NCBI RefSeq assembly: GCF_038452275.1
Contig: NZ_CP141643.1
Coordinates: 1,984,001-2,048,000, forward strand
DNA length: 64,000 nt
Direction: 5' to 3'
DNA from: Corynebacterium sp. BD556
GTDB lineage: Bacteria; Actinomycetota; Actinomycetes; Mycobacteriales; Mycobacteriaceae
Under the pieces are notes generated by a model, which saw only the letters and a list, made by a program, of their open reading frames with translations, did no database searches and was not told the DNA's origin. Shown in pieces: positions 18,706 to 26,917 of the stretch. The position numbers and the translations under genes are program-made. Position 1 is the stretch's first letter, and each line of letters begins with the position of its first letter.

Positions 18706-20136
18706 TTAGGAAAGGGTGAGGGTGCCGTTGACAAGCCCGGCGACGGCGAAGGCCGCAGCGATTAGGATAATGCCGAGCACCACCCACTCGAAACGGTTGA
18801 ACACGCGCTGCCCGTGGGCGCGGCGCGTCAGCACATAAGGCACCACGCCCGGCACAACGGCAAGTGCGCCGAGCAGTACATAGACGGGGTCAGCGGCGTA
18901 GATCAGCCACATCGAGTAAATGAAGGAGATCGCACCGATGAGAAAATGCTTCCGGTTGTCCAGCCGCGTCATCCGGGATTCTGGGGAAAAGCGGTAGGCC
19001 AGGATCATCAGGTACAGCGCCGAGAAGATGTAGGGCAGCAGGTACATGATGGTGGCGAGCTGCACCATGGCGTTGTAGGAGGCTTCGGAAGCAAAGAAGA
19101 TCACCACAAACAACTGGATGACGGTGGTGGAGACTAGCTGGGCGATCCAGGGAGCGCCAGCGCTGTTGGTCGCGGCGAGCCTGCGGGGCAAAAGCCGGTC
19201 GCTGGCCATCATGACCAAAGGTTCGGCGCACAGCATCTGCCAGGACACGTAGGCGCCGAGCACCGACAGGCACAGGCCGAGCGAAATGAACGCCGCGCCC
19301 CAAGGGCCGACGACAGCTTCGAGGACAGCGCCCATCGAGTTTTCAGGAAGCGCGGCGAGTTCCTCGCGTGTCAACACACCGTAGGACAAGGTGGACACCG
19401 CGACCAGCAAGACCAGCACCGACAAAAAGCCGATGACGGTGGCGCGGCCGACATCGCGGCGCGTCTTCGACTGCTTGGAGTACACCGATGCGCCCTCGAC
19501 ACCGATGAACACCCACACGGTGAACAACATGATGCCCTGTAGCTGCTCGCTCAGGGAGATACCGGAGCCTTCCCCCCAGAAGTCAAGGGTGAACTTGTCC
19601 CATGAAAAGCCGAAAAAGGCGACGATCACGATGAAGCTGATGATGGGTACAAGCTTGGCAATCGTCGTGACTAAGTTCATCACCGCGGCCTCCCGAATAC
19701 CGCGGGACAAGACACCAAATACCGTCCAGGTCAGCACCGAAACCGCGACAGCTAGAATCCACTGGTTGTGCAAAACCGGCACATAGTAGCCCAACGTGCG
19801 AAAGAACAAGGTGGCGTAGCCGACCTGCGCCATGACGGAACCTAGCCAGTAGCCCAGGCCGGAGGCGAAACCAATGAAGTCGCCCAGCCCGGCGCGGACG
19901 TAGGAGTACACGCCGGAATCGAGGTGGGGTTCGCGCCGGGCGAGGATCTGGAAAACGAAAGCGATGGAGAGCATTCCCGCGCCGGCGATGACCCATCCAA
20001 TGAGCATTGCGCCTGGGCTGGCCACAGATGCGATATTTTGCGGCAGCGCGAATATGCCCGAGCCGATCGTCGAGCCAATAATCAACGAGACCAGGGTCCA
20101 CATGGTCACCGTGTGCGTCTTGTGCGCGGTTGTCAT
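18706..20136 (-). CDS. Basic amino acid antiporter, APC/APA family (ArcD/LysI-like)
   Basis: A 476-residue protein with about 12 membrane helices. The first helix has the APC signature IIGSTIGSGIFALPQNIA, followed by GWVIAGAGMLSIAFVFQ and LDSGVYSYVRAGLGDFIGF. These match the APA subfamily of arginine:ornithine or lysine exchangers. The substrate is inferred. TAATCT lies 8 nt before the ATG, so the message is probably leaderless. No arginine deiminase genes are nearby in this window. Confidence 0.85.
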   Translation of the reverse strand: MTTAHKTHTVTMWTLVSLIIGSTIGSGIFALPQNIASVASPGAMLIGWVIAGAGMLSIAFVFQILARREPHLDSGVYSYVRAGLGDFIGFASGLGYWLGSVMAQVGYATLFFRTLGYYVPVLHNQWILAVAVSVLTWTVFGVLSRGIREAAVMNLVTTIAKLVPIISFIVIVAFFGFSWDKFTLDFWGEGSGISLSEQLQGIMLFTVWVFIGVEGASVYSKQSKTRRDVGRATVIGFLSVLVLLVAVSTLSYGVLTREELAALPENSMGAVLEAVVGPWGAAFISLGLCLSVLGAYVSWQMLCAEPLVMMASDRLLPRRLAATNSAGAPWIAQLVSTTVIQLFVVIFFASEASYNAMVQLATIMYLLPYIFSALYLMILAYRFSPESRMTRLDNRKHFLIGAISFIYSMWLIYAADPVYVLLGALAVVPGVVPYVLTRRAHGQRVFNRFEWVVLGIILIAAAFAVAGLVNGTLTLS

Positions 20137-20306
20137 GTGCCCAAAGATTACTTGGTGTATCCCAATTTATTAAATGGGCGCGGTGAATTCTCCAAGAATG
20201 TTCAAGCAGAGGCGCAAAGGGGACCGCCGTTTCGCTTTCGGGAGCCCTCGCTATGGTGGAGGTGGGGAAACTGCGCGCGGCCCGGCACCCCCGCTTGAAG
20301 CTGCGA

Positions 20307-21278
20307 CTACTGGGCTGAGCAGCCCAGGGTGGTTAGCCAGTTGATTGCTTCGCTTTCGGCGTCGTCTGTAAGTACATCAGGGCGGATGGGGTCCTCCGAG
20401 AATTCTTCGCCGGTGCGGGCCTTGTCCTTGGCGGTGGTGATCATGATGACGGCGCCGTCGTAAAGCTCAATGACCACGTTGGCCGAAGCGTAGCCCGCCG
20501 TAGGCTCACCGAAGCTGCGCGAATGTTCGAGGCCGCGGAAGGCGAGCATGGTGGCTTCGGCGGATGAGGCGGTGGTGGCGTCGACAAGCACAGCGACCGG
20601 CACCTCGCGTTTGCCGCCGTGGGTTGTTATGGGCGTACCACCGCCGCTGACTGAGTTGCCCTCCACGGTGACGTCGGTGGTGCCCATGCGGGAGACGAAA
20701 GAAAGGACGGGACCATCGGCAAGCAGTGGTGACACGCCCGCAACCATGGGGCCCATGTCCCCACCGTCGTTGCCGCGCAGGTCGACGATCGCGCCGCATG
20801 TGGCGTGGGCGAGGATCCCGGCGGTGAGCGTGTCGGCGTAGGTCTGCGCGTCGTCGTGGCGGGAAATGCCCGGAACCGTGGCGAAAGCGATGTTTCCGCG
20901 GGGTTCCACGGCGGATGTTCGCTGATCGGGGTCTTCCGCTGATTCTTCGGCGGCGGTGAGGATGTTCGAGTGCTTGCCGCCGGCCGCTTTGATCACCTGG
21001 CGCAGAGGTTCGTGGGTGTCCGCGTAGGAATTGGCATTTTTAATTTCCTGCATGGCTTTGTCCTTCGCCGCGATGAAGTCTTGTGACTCGGCGTAGATGC
21101 CAAGAGTCTTAGCGGTGCGGATTATGTCTTTCGCGTACTTCTGTGGGGAGGGTTTGACCAGGTAGTGGATTCGGCCGGTGAAGATCGCGGTGGTTGCCGG
21201 GCCCCACGTGTAGGTGGCGGCTGCGAGGGCGAGCAGTGCCGCCAGGGCCAGCGACGTGAGGATCGTTTTGAGGTTCAA
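20307..21278 (-). CDS. S41-family peptidase (C-terminal-processing type), membrane anchored
   Basis: A 323-residue protein. One N-terminal hydrophobic helix (about 5-22) serves as signal or anchor. The S41 catalytic core follows, with the TVPGI block, IVDLRGNDGGDMGPM and the nucleophile region TTASSAE (Ser238/Ser239), plus FGEPTAGYASAN. No PDZ domain is evident, so it is shorter than typical CtpA. The start is TTG at 21278, supported by AAGGAG 6 nt upstream. A 15-bp palindrome lies 50-64 bp upstream of the start. Confidence 0.83.
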   Translation of the reverse strand: MNLKTILTSLALAALLALAAATYTWGPATTAIFTGRIHYLVKPSPQKYAKDIIRTAKTLGIYAESQDFIAAKDKAMQEIKNANSYADTHEPLRQVIKAAGGKHSNILTAAEESAEDPDQRTSAVEPRGNIAFATVPGISRHDDAQTYADTLTAGILAHATCGAIVDLRGNDGGDMGPMVAGVSPLLADGPVLSFVSRMGTTDVTVEGNSVSGGGTPITTHGGKREVPVAVLVDATTASSAEATMLAFRGLEHSRSFGEPTAGYASANVVIELYDGAVIMITTAKDKARTGEEFSEDPIRPDVLTDDAESEAINWLTTLGCSAQ

Positions 21279-21327
21279 CGGCTTCTCCTTGGGCGATGAT
21301 GCAACAGCACTTACCGAATAACGATAT

Positions 21328-21342
21328 TATCGAAGTTCGATA
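21328..21342. promoter_or_regulatory. Palindromic operator-like site upstream of S41 peptidase
   Basis: TATCGAA-G-TTCGATA, a perfect 7-bp inverted repeat with one central base, in an AT-rich spot in the 91-bp gap between hrpB and the S41 gene. There is no T-tract, so an operator is more likely than a terminator. Confidence 0.5.
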
Positions 21343-21369
21343 TTGTTGGCGAGTGCCGTCAGCGGCCAC

Positions 21370-23610
21370 TCACATCCGCTTCCTCGTTTGCGCTGTCGCG
21401 GTGGCCGACCACGGATCCTCCGGCCACGGGTGCTTGGGGTAGCGACCCCGCATCTCCTTGCGCACGTCGTGGTACGGCCCGTCCCAAAAGCTGCGCAAAT
21501 CATCCGTGACGGCAAGTTCGCGCCCGGCGGGCGAGAGCAGATGAAAAAGCACGCGCACCCCACCAACCTCGGGGCTTTCCGACAGCCCGAAACACTCCTG
21601 CAACTTGACGCGCACAACCGGGCGCCCCGTACCGTAATCAATTCGGGGGTGCGAACCGCTGGGCACCTTCAGCCGCGCCGGGGCGAGCTCATCGAGGCGC
21701 GAAGCCTCAGGCCAAGGCAACTGCCGCATGAGCGCCGCCCGCATGTCCAGCTCGCTGATCCGCGCCCCCTCAGCCAGCCGGGCCACCTCCAGCGAATAGT
21801 CGCCCTCAGCAACATCGGGCCAGGGCTTGCCGACGCCCCCATGCAGGAAATCCAACCTCTCCTTGAGCTCACGCGCCGCCTCATCGAGGTGAAAGTCCGC
21901 AAAGCGGATACCTCTAAGGGCCTGCGCCGCATCCTGCGGGTCGACAGTGGTTGGGGTGGAGGTCAACTCGATGGCCCCAATGGCAGTGACTTTCCGGGCG
22001 TGCACCTTGCCGTCGACAAGCGATGCCCTCGTCTCACTTGTCACCAGGTGTCGCGGGAAATCAACGGCAGCGGCGGCGCGGATAACCGCCCCGCCACGAA
22101 GAAGCTGCACCTCTGCCGCCGCAATCCACTCCGGCATCCCGAGGCTCACACCGAGGCGGGCACGAGTGCCGCTGGCCAGCAGGTATTCCTCCCCCACGCG
22201 CTTGGCCACCCACTGCGGAAAAGCGCTGGCAATGACCTCGCCAGCCGGGACCGAAGTAGTTTGGTGGACGAGCCTGGACAACCTGTCCACCTGCTTCTTC
22301 GGCGCCCGCGCCTGGGTGAGGTCGCCGCTTAACCCCTCAGCCAGCGCCGCCACAGTCGGAGCCGCCCCCGAGCCGTGCGCGAGCAACGCTTTGCCGAGGC
22401 GCGGGTCGACCGGCATGCGGGCAAGTCGCGCACCGAGGTCCGTGACCGCACCGCCCTCGTCGAGCGCGCCGAGAGCTATCAGCGTGTCTCGGGCGTCCGT
22501 GAGCGCCGACGCTGGCGGCACGCTAAGAAGCGGCAGGTCCGGCGAACCCCACGCAGCCATGGCAAGCACTGCGCCAGTCAGATCGCTGGTGGTGATCTCC
22601 GGCACGATATCCGCCTGAAAGTGCTGGTAATCGGACTGCGAATAGACGCGCACCACTTCACCAGGCCCGAGCCGGCCCGCGCGGCCAGCGCGTTGATCCG
22701 CGCTGGTTTTCGCCGCCGACACCGTGACAAGACCGGTCATGTTGCGCGCAAAGTCGCGGCGCGGGACGCGGGACAGGCCGGCGTCGACAACCCTCGTCAC
22801 CCCGGGGACAGTCAACGAGGACTCCGCAATGGATGTCGCCACCACCGTTGGTGCCTTACCGTTGAGCGCCTCATCTTGCTCCGCGCTGGTCAACCGGCCG
22901 TGCAGCGCAACAGCACCGTCTATGCGCTGGCACACCAAATCCACCTCCCGCGCGCCGGGCACGAACACCAAAGTTCTTCTGTCGCTGCTTCGGGCCACGT
23001 CGGCGACGTGCCGGTAAAACTCCCTGCTTCCCTCGCTGCGCCCCGGGTGCGGGGCATAGCTGATGTCCAACGGGTAAGTCACGGCCTCGGTGGACAAGAT
23101 GCGGGCACCCATGTGCGCGGCGAACTTCTCGGCGTCCAAGGTCGCCGACATCGCCGCCAGGTACAGGTCCTCACGCAGCACCGCCAGCTCCATGCACATG
23201 GCCAGCACCAGATCGGTGTCGAGCTGGCGTTCGTGGACCTCGTCAATGATCACGGCGTTGACGCCGTCCAAGCCGGGATCCCTGATGAGCCGATTGAGCA
23301 GCACACCCGGGGTGACAAACTCCACCAACGCGCCAGGGGAATGTTCCCCGCGAATCGAATACCCCACCCGGTTCTTCTCCGGTTGGGTGTCCAGTTGCCG
23401 CAGCCGCTGCGCGGCGGCCCGCACCGCCACCCTGCGCGGGGCGGTGACGATGGTTTTTCCCTTCAGATTGCTCACCGCCGGCGGGACCAGCGTGGTCTTG
23501 CCGGTGCCGGGTGGGGCCTCGACAACCACAGGGCCTTGTGCTGGCAGGTCGCCGATCACCTTGGCGACGGGCAGTCCTCGGCCAATCGCGTCGAGATCGA
23601 AGGGGTGCAT
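21370..23610 (-). CDS. hrpB: ATP-dependent RNA helicase HrpB
   Basis: A 746-residue DEAH-box helicase. The Walker A motif PPGTGKTTLVP and the DEVH box (IIDEVHERQLDTDL) are present, as are SATLDAEKFA and the motif VI region DQRAGRAGRLGPG. The C-terminal HrpB domain follows, ending with the family-typical RYPKHPWPEDPW. Its biological role is poorly defined in bacteria. The ATG at 23610 is chosen: TACCCT sits 7 nt upstream, and the 31 extra residues that an earlier start would give look unstructured. It is monocistronic. Confidence 0.92.
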   Translation of the reverse strand: MHPFDLDAIGRGLPVAKVIGDLPAQGPVVVEAPPGTGKTTLVPPAVSNLKGKTIVTAPRRVAVRAAAQRLRQLDTQPEKNRVGYSIRGEHSPGALVEFVTPGVLLNRLIRDPGLDGVNAVIIDEVHERQLDTDLVLAMCMELAVLREDLYLAAMSATLDAEKFAAHMGARILSTEAVTYPLDISYAPHPGRSEGSREFYRHVADVARSSDRRTLVFVPGAREVDLVCQRIDGAVALHGRLTSAEQDEALNGKAPTVVATSIAESSLTVPGVTRVVDAGLSRVPRRDFARNMTGLVTVSAAKTSADQRAGRAGRLGPGEVVRVYSQSDYQHFQADIVPEITTSDLTGAVLAMAAWGSPDLPLLSVPPASALTDARDTLIALGALDEGGAVTDLGARLARMPVDPRLGKALLAHGSGAAPTVAALAEGLSGDLTQARAPKKQVDRLSRLVHQTTSVPAGEVIASAFPQWVAKRVGEEYLLASGTRARLGVSLGMPEWIAAAEVQLLRGGAVIRAAAAVDFPRHLVTSETRASLVDGKVHARKVTAIGAIELTSTPTTVDPQDAAQALRGIRFADFHLDEAARELKERLDFLHGGVGKPWPDVAEGDYSLEVARLAEGARISELDMRAALMRQLPWPEASRLDELAPARLKVPSGSHPRIDYGTGRPVVRVKLQECFGLSESPEVGGVRVLFHLLSPAGRELAVTDDLRSFWDGPYHDVRKEMRGRYPKHPWPEDPWSATATAQTRKRM

Positions 23611-24040
23611 GGGTGCCAGGGTAGTTGGGGTGGTTTCAGGTGTCCGACTTTCACGCTTCGACACATCGCCGTGACACATCGCCGTCAAAAAAGCGTGACC
23701 CACGTGGAAAAGCGATCTTTCGGGGTTCGTCGAGGCTTCAGGTCAACCAGACGGAGATTGATCCTCAAAAAAGCTTGCAACGTGTTCACCAAGGTTTACC
23801 ACTTAAGAGGAAATCGCCATTATGTATGTGTCTCTGACAACCTCGTAGGAACCGTGCGCCCTTAATCCGGGTAGGAGGAAACGCGAAGTAAAGGCTCTCA
23901 CCTGGGTGACAATGAATAATTGTGGTGTTTGCCTTGCCCTGGGGGTTAGTGATGTGCGTGGAGCCTGGTGGGTTGAAGGTTGTGTTTCAAGTGTCAATTT
24001 TGGTGCGGTAGAAAGGCTCGCCATCGGCAGGGCTCTTGCC
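23611..24040. other. Non-coding gap before the persulfide operon
   Basis: I see no convincing gene in this stretch. It holds the promoter of hrpB at its left end, and the operator-promoter of the next operon lies just beyond its right end. The short reading frames here lack ribosome sites and recognisable domains. Confidence 0.5.
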
Positions 24041-24066
24041 TCGAACCCTTGCGTCGAACCCTTGCG
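24041..24066 (+). repeat. 13-bp perfect tandem duplication
   Basis: TCGAACCCTTGCG occurs twice in a row (24041-24053 and 24054-24066). The second copy supplies most of the -35 hexamer (TTGCGT at 24062-24067) of the downstream operon, so the duplication may have copied a promoter part. Confidence 0.8.
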
Positions 24067-24090
24067 TCCATATACCCCCCGGGGTATAGT
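24062..24090 (+). promoter_or_regulatory. CsoR/CstR-type operator inside a leaderless promoter
   Basis: The -35 TTGCGT (24062-24067), an exact 17-bp spacer and the -10 TATAGT (24085-24090) are followed by the start codon at 24098, only 7 nt on. The palindrome TATACCCC-CC-GGGGTATA (24071-24088) fills the spacer and overlaps the -10. This G/C-tract palindrome flanked by AT is the known operator form of CsoR-family repressors. The repressor gene at the end of the same operon is its likely ligand, giving autoregulation. Confidence 0.85.
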
Positions 24091-24097
24091 TCGCGTT

Positions 24098-24259
24098 ATG
24101 TGTTATCCCACGAAATGCAAAAACTGCGGAAAGACCACCTGGGCCGGCTGCGGCCAGCACATCGACAGTGTCAAGTCCAAGGTGCCCAAGGGCCAGTGGT
24201 GCACCTGTGAGCGCAGCACCCAAACCACGGGCGGATTCTTCTCCCGCCTTTTCGGCTAA
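24098..24259 (+). CDS. 53-aa cysteine-rich protein, first gene of the CstR-like operon
   Basis: A small protein MCYPTKCKNCGKTTWAGCGQ plus a further 33 residues, with Cys at 2, 7, 10, 18, 35 and 37 and His at 21. The CxxC, GCGxH and CxC arrangement suggests a zinc site or a thiol/persulfide carrier. I recall similar small proteins in many bacteria and fungi, without an assigned function. The start at 24098 is fixed by the promoter 7 nt upstream; an upstream extension of the frame has no support. It precedes a CoA-disulfide reductase-rhodanese gene by 15 bp. The C-terminus (GGFFSRLFG) is amphipathic. Confidence 0.8.
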   Translation: MCYPTKCKNCGKTTWAGCGQHIDSVKSKVPKGQWCTCERSTQTTGGFFSRLFG

Positions 24260-24274
24260 AAGGAGCCAAAACAA

Positions 24275-25816
24275 ATGAGCACAACAGTCATCATCGGCGG
24301 AGTAGCCGGTGGCATGTCCGCCGCCACCCGCCTGCGCAGGCGCGACGAGGACATGGAAATCATCGTCCTGGAGGCCTCCGGCCACGTGTCCTTCGCCAAC
24401 TGCGGCCTGCCCTACCACCTCTCCGGCACGATCCCTGGCCGCGAGCAGCTACTTTTGCAGACTCCCGAGTCACTAAAGGCCCGATTCAACCTAGACGTGC
24501 GCGTCAACACCCGCGCTACCAGCATCGACCGCACAAACCAGACCGTCACCACCGACGCAGGCGAAACCTTCCACTACGACAACCTGATCCTCTCTCCCGG
24601 CGCGGCCCCAATTCAGGTGCCGGGCGCACTGACACTGCGCAATATCGAGGATCTTGACGCGATGAAGGAAGCCATCGAAGGCAAAAAATCCGCCACCATC
24701 ATCGGCGGCGGCTTCATCGGCTTGGAGGTCGCGGAAAACCTGGCAAAACGCGGCATGGAGGTCACGGTCATCGAGGGAGGCCCCCAGGTCATGGCGCCGC
24801 TGGACCCGGAGATGGCGGCGATCGTCGCGAAGCGCCTCACAGACAACGGCGTCACGGTCATCACCAACACCATCGTCAACGACATCAGCGAACTAGACAC
24901 CGACGTTGTCATCGCCGCCATCGGGGTGCGCCCCGCCATCGAACTTGCACAGCAAGCCGGCCTTGCGACCAACCGCGGCATCATTGTCGACGAGCAAATG
25001 CGCACGTCGGATCCGAACATCTACGCGGTCGGAGATGCCGTGGAGAAACGTCACGCCAACGACGGGGAACTCACCCTGGTTCCTCTGGCGCAAACCGCCA
25101 ACCGCCACGGCCGCCTCGTCGCGGACGTGATCACGGGGCGGGCAACCAGCGCAAAGCAGGTACTCGGCACCGCGGTTGTCGGGGTGTTCGGCTTGACTGT
25201 GGCCACCGTCGGTTGGGCAGAAAAAACCGCCCGCGCCCAGGGCCGCAACGTGCGCGTCATCCACCTCCACCCGGCAAACCACGCCGGCTACTACCCGGGG
25301 GCGAGCCCGATCCACCTCAAGCTCGTCGTCGACGCCGACACCGACGCCATCCTCGGCGCGCAGGCGATCGGGGAGGATGGTGCAGATAAGCGTATCGACA
25401 TCATCGCCACCGCCATGCGCGGCGGCCTGACCGCCTCCGACCTGGCAGACCTGGAGTTGGCGTACGCCCCGCAGTTCGGCTCGGCGAAGGACCCGATCAA
25501 CATGGTCGGCTTCATCAACGACAACATCGTCGGCGGCGAGAAAACCGTCCAGTATCACGAGGTCGAGGACGGTTGGACGCTTATCGACGTCCGCACCCCC
25601 ACCGAACACCACAACGGAACTATCCCCGGCGCGGTCAACATCCCAGTCGACGAAATCCGTGATCGGATCGACGAGTTCACCGGCGATAAGATCCTCGTGT
25701 TCTGTCAGGTGGGGCAGCGCGGACACACTGCCGCCAGCCTGCTGCGCAACAAGGGTATTGAGGTGGCCAACTTGGATGGCGGTTACCTGACCTGGAGCTT
25801 GGCTGGAGGGGCGTAA
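24275..25816 (+). CDS. CoA-disulfide reductase fused to rhodanese (CoADR-Rhd)
   Basis: A 513-residue FAD/NAD(P)H disulfide reductase. It has the FAD-binding IIGGVAGGMSAATRLRR and the single redox Cys43 in FANCGLPYHL (same position as in CoADR), a second nucleotide site (IIGGGFIGLEVAENLAKRG), and GDAVE. A C-terminal rhodanese domain (about 425-513) has active Cys477 in FCQVGQRG. Such fusions reduce CoA persulfide or polysulfide. AAGGAG precedes the start. It overlaps the repressor gene by TAATG, so the operon is cysteine-rich protein, CoADR-Rhd, CstR-like regulator, which fits sulfide/persulfide detoxification. Confidence 0.93.
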   Translation: MSTTVIIGGVAGGMSAATRLRRRDEDMEIIVLEASGHVSFANCGLPYHLSGTIPGREQLLLQTPESLKARFNLDVRVNTRATSIDRTNQTVTTDAGETFHYDNLILSPGAAPIQVPGALTLRNIEDLDAMKEAIEGKKSATIIGGGFIGLEVAENLAKRGMEVTVIEGGPQVMAPLDPEMAAIVAKRLTDNGVTVITNTIVNDISELDTDVVIAAIGVRPAIELAQQAGLATNRGIIVDEQMRTSDPNIYAVGDAVEKRHANDGELTLVPLAQTANRHGRLVADVITGRATSAKQVLGTAVVGVFGLTVATVGWAEKTARAQGRNVRVIHLHPANHAGYYPGASPIHLKLVVDADTDAILGAQAIGEDGADKRIDIIATAMRGGLTASDLADLELAYAPQFGSAKDPINMVGFINDNIVGGEKTVQYHEVEDGWTLIDVRTPTEHHNGTIPGAVNIPVDEIRDRIDEFTGDKILVFCQVGQRGHTAASLLRNKGIEVANLDGGYLTWSLAGGA

Positions 25817-26073
25817 TGCAGTTGACCGAGGCGGAAATGAAGCCGTCGATAAGCAGGCTTAAGCGAGCCCGAGGGCAGCTCGACGCTGTGATTCGCATGA
25901 TGGAGGAGGGGCAGGACTGCACTGATGTGGTCACCCAACTGTCTGCGGCGAACAAGGCGGTGAGCCGGGCGAGCTTCCAGGTGCTGTCGACGATTATGAA
26001 GCGCTGCTATGGAGACGAAGCCGCAGAGTTGGACCCGGCTGACGTGGAGAAAATGTTTCTCTCCTTCGCCTGA
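25816..26073 (+). CDS. CsoR/RcnR-family repressor, CstR-like (persulfide sensing)
   Basis: An 85-residue DUF156 protein. Cys35 and Cys64 occupy the two cysteine positions of the family (spacing 29, as C36/C65 in CsoR). The copper-binding His of CsoR (four residues before the second Cys) is replaced by Ile60. This pattern matches CstR, which senses persulfides by linking the two cysteines, rather than copper-binding CsoR. It is translationally coupled to the reductase-rhodanese gene. The palindrome at 24071-24088 is its probable operator. Its final codons and stop lie in a 42-bp sequence that is repeated downstream. Confidence 0.9.
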   Translation: MQLTEAEMKPSISRLKRARGQLDAVIRMMEEGQDCTDVVTQLSAANKAVSRASFQVLSTIMKRCYGDEAAELDPADVEKMFLSFA

Positions 26074-26145
26074 GGGGGTTAGAGGGACATCACTTGGGGG
26101 TACCTCTCCTTCGCCTGAGGGGGTTAGAGGGACATCACTTGGGGG
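26059..26145 (+). repeat. 42-bp perfect direct repeat, period 45 bp
   Basis: The sequence at 26059-26100 recurs exactly at 26104-26145 with a TAC linker. The first copy contains the last five codons and stop of the CstR-like gene; the second is intergenic and so re-creates the gene's 3' end. Confidence 0.92.
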
Positions 26146-26214
26146 ATATCTCGCCATTGCGATGTGGGGGCCGCCGAAGATGTGGCGATATATCACCCAA
26201 GTGAAGTCCCCCTC
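26127..26214. repeat. Long imperfect inverted repeat (hairpin or MITE-like element)
   Basis: The left arm 26127-26156 pairs with the right arm 26183-26214 over about 29 bp with three mismatches and a small bulge; the core CCCAAGTGA matches CATCACTTGGG. A 26-nt loop separates the arms. There is no T-tract, so it is not a classic terminator. It could be a palindromic interspersed repeat, a MITE-like unit or a transcribed stem stabilising the operon mRNA. The left arm also belongs to the duplicated 42-bp unit. Confidence 0.8.
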
Positions 26215-26242
26215 CCGCTATCACCCAACTAAACTGGCCCAC

Positions 26243-26764
26243 ATGAGGAGGCTGTTCGCGGCGTTGATGCTTCCCGATGCCGCCCGTGAGCACCTACACA
26301 CAGCCCTGACCCCTTTGCGTGGCCGGGAACTGCGGTGGACGGACCCCAATAACTGGCACCTAACCCTCGCCTTCTACGGTAATCAACCGAATGATGCCAC
26401 CCATGTCACAGATGTCTTGGCGCAGGCGAGTGCTTTCCGTCGTCCGCTGAGGCTGCACCTGGTAGGGGCCGGCAGCTTCAATAACCAAACACTGTGGATC
26501 GGGGTTGGCGGGGACAAACAGCAGCTTCGCGGACTCATGGCAGATTGCCTCCTCGACCCTTTAGGCAGGCACCGCCAACGAGCCCACCTCACTGTCGCCC
26601 GCGGCCGTGACGGCTGGCTCATGGCCAACCATGCCCAGGCGCTGAGTGTCTACCGTGGCCCGGCTTTTACCGCAGATGAGGTTGCGCTGGTTGAGTCTCA
26701 CCTTGGTCAGGGCCGTTGCGGTGGCTCGCGCTACGAGGTCATCGACCGGTTTTACCTGCGCTGA
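26243..26764 (+). CDS. thpR: RNA 2',3'-cyclic phosphodiesterase (2H family)
   Basis: A 173-residue 2H phosphoesterase, formerly called 2'-5' RNA ligase. It starts MRRLFAALMLPDAAREHL and has the two catalytic HxT motifs HLTLAF and HLTVAR separated by about 75 residues, with a typical WDPxNxHLT-like approach (WTDPNNWHLT). It hydrolyses 2',3'-cyclic phosphate ends of RNA. TAAACT at 26230-26235 is 7 nt before the ATG, so this start is leaderless. Its 3' end overlaps the next minus-strand gene by 26 bp. Confidence 0.87.
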   Translation: MRRLFAALMLPDAAREHLHTALTPLRGRELRWTDPNNWHLTLAFYGNQPNDATHVTDVLAQASAFRRPLRLHLVGAGSFNNQTLWIGVGGDKQQLRGLMADCLLDPLGRHRQRAHLTVARGRDGWLMANHAQALSVYRGPAFTADEVALVESHLGQGRCGGSRYEVIDRFYLR

Positions 26765-26894
26765 TAACTGCCGCTACGGATGCAGCAAGGACGACGATGG
26801 GCCCACCCCATCGCCCTTCGGCGAGGAAGTAGGACGCCACCACTAAGGCGAGCACAATGGCTGCGATTGTTGCCATGTTCACGTCACTTTTCAT
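26739..26894 (-). CDS. Small membrane protein, unknown
   Basis: A 51-residue protein starting MKSDVNMATIAAIVLALVV, with two hydrophobic segments (about 7-23 and 29-45) and a short basic end (AGKTGR). I do not recognise a family. TACCCT lies 7 nt before the ATG at 26894, which supports expression as a leaderless message. Its -10 overlaps that of the divergent AlkB-like gene. Confidence 0.6.
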   Translation of the reverse strand: MKSDVNMATIAAIVLALVVASYFLAEGRWGGPIVVLAASVAAVISAGKTGR

Positions 26895-26901
26895 GGGTTC
26901 A

Positions 26902-26911
26902 AGGGTAGCGT
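26902..26911. promoter_or_regulatory. Overlapping divergent -10 elements
   Basis: Minus-strand TACCCT (26907-26902) and plus-strand TAGCGT (26906-26911) share two base pairs. Start codons lie 7 nt (minus, 26894) and 6 nt (plus, 26918) away, so polymerase can serve only one gene at a time. Confidence 0.45.
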
Positions 26912-26917
26912 GTGTGC

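Noticed and set aside
22375..23865. 496-codon plus-strand frame
   Set aside because: It is antisense to hrpB; Arg/His-rich and with no support for a start.
25816..26073. Copper-sensing CsoR
   Set aside because: The copper-binding His is Ile60 and the neighbours are sulfur genes, not a copper ATPase.
26059..26145. Possible CRISPR-like array
   Set aside because: There are only two units with a 3-nt spacer and no cas genes; it is a tandem duplication.
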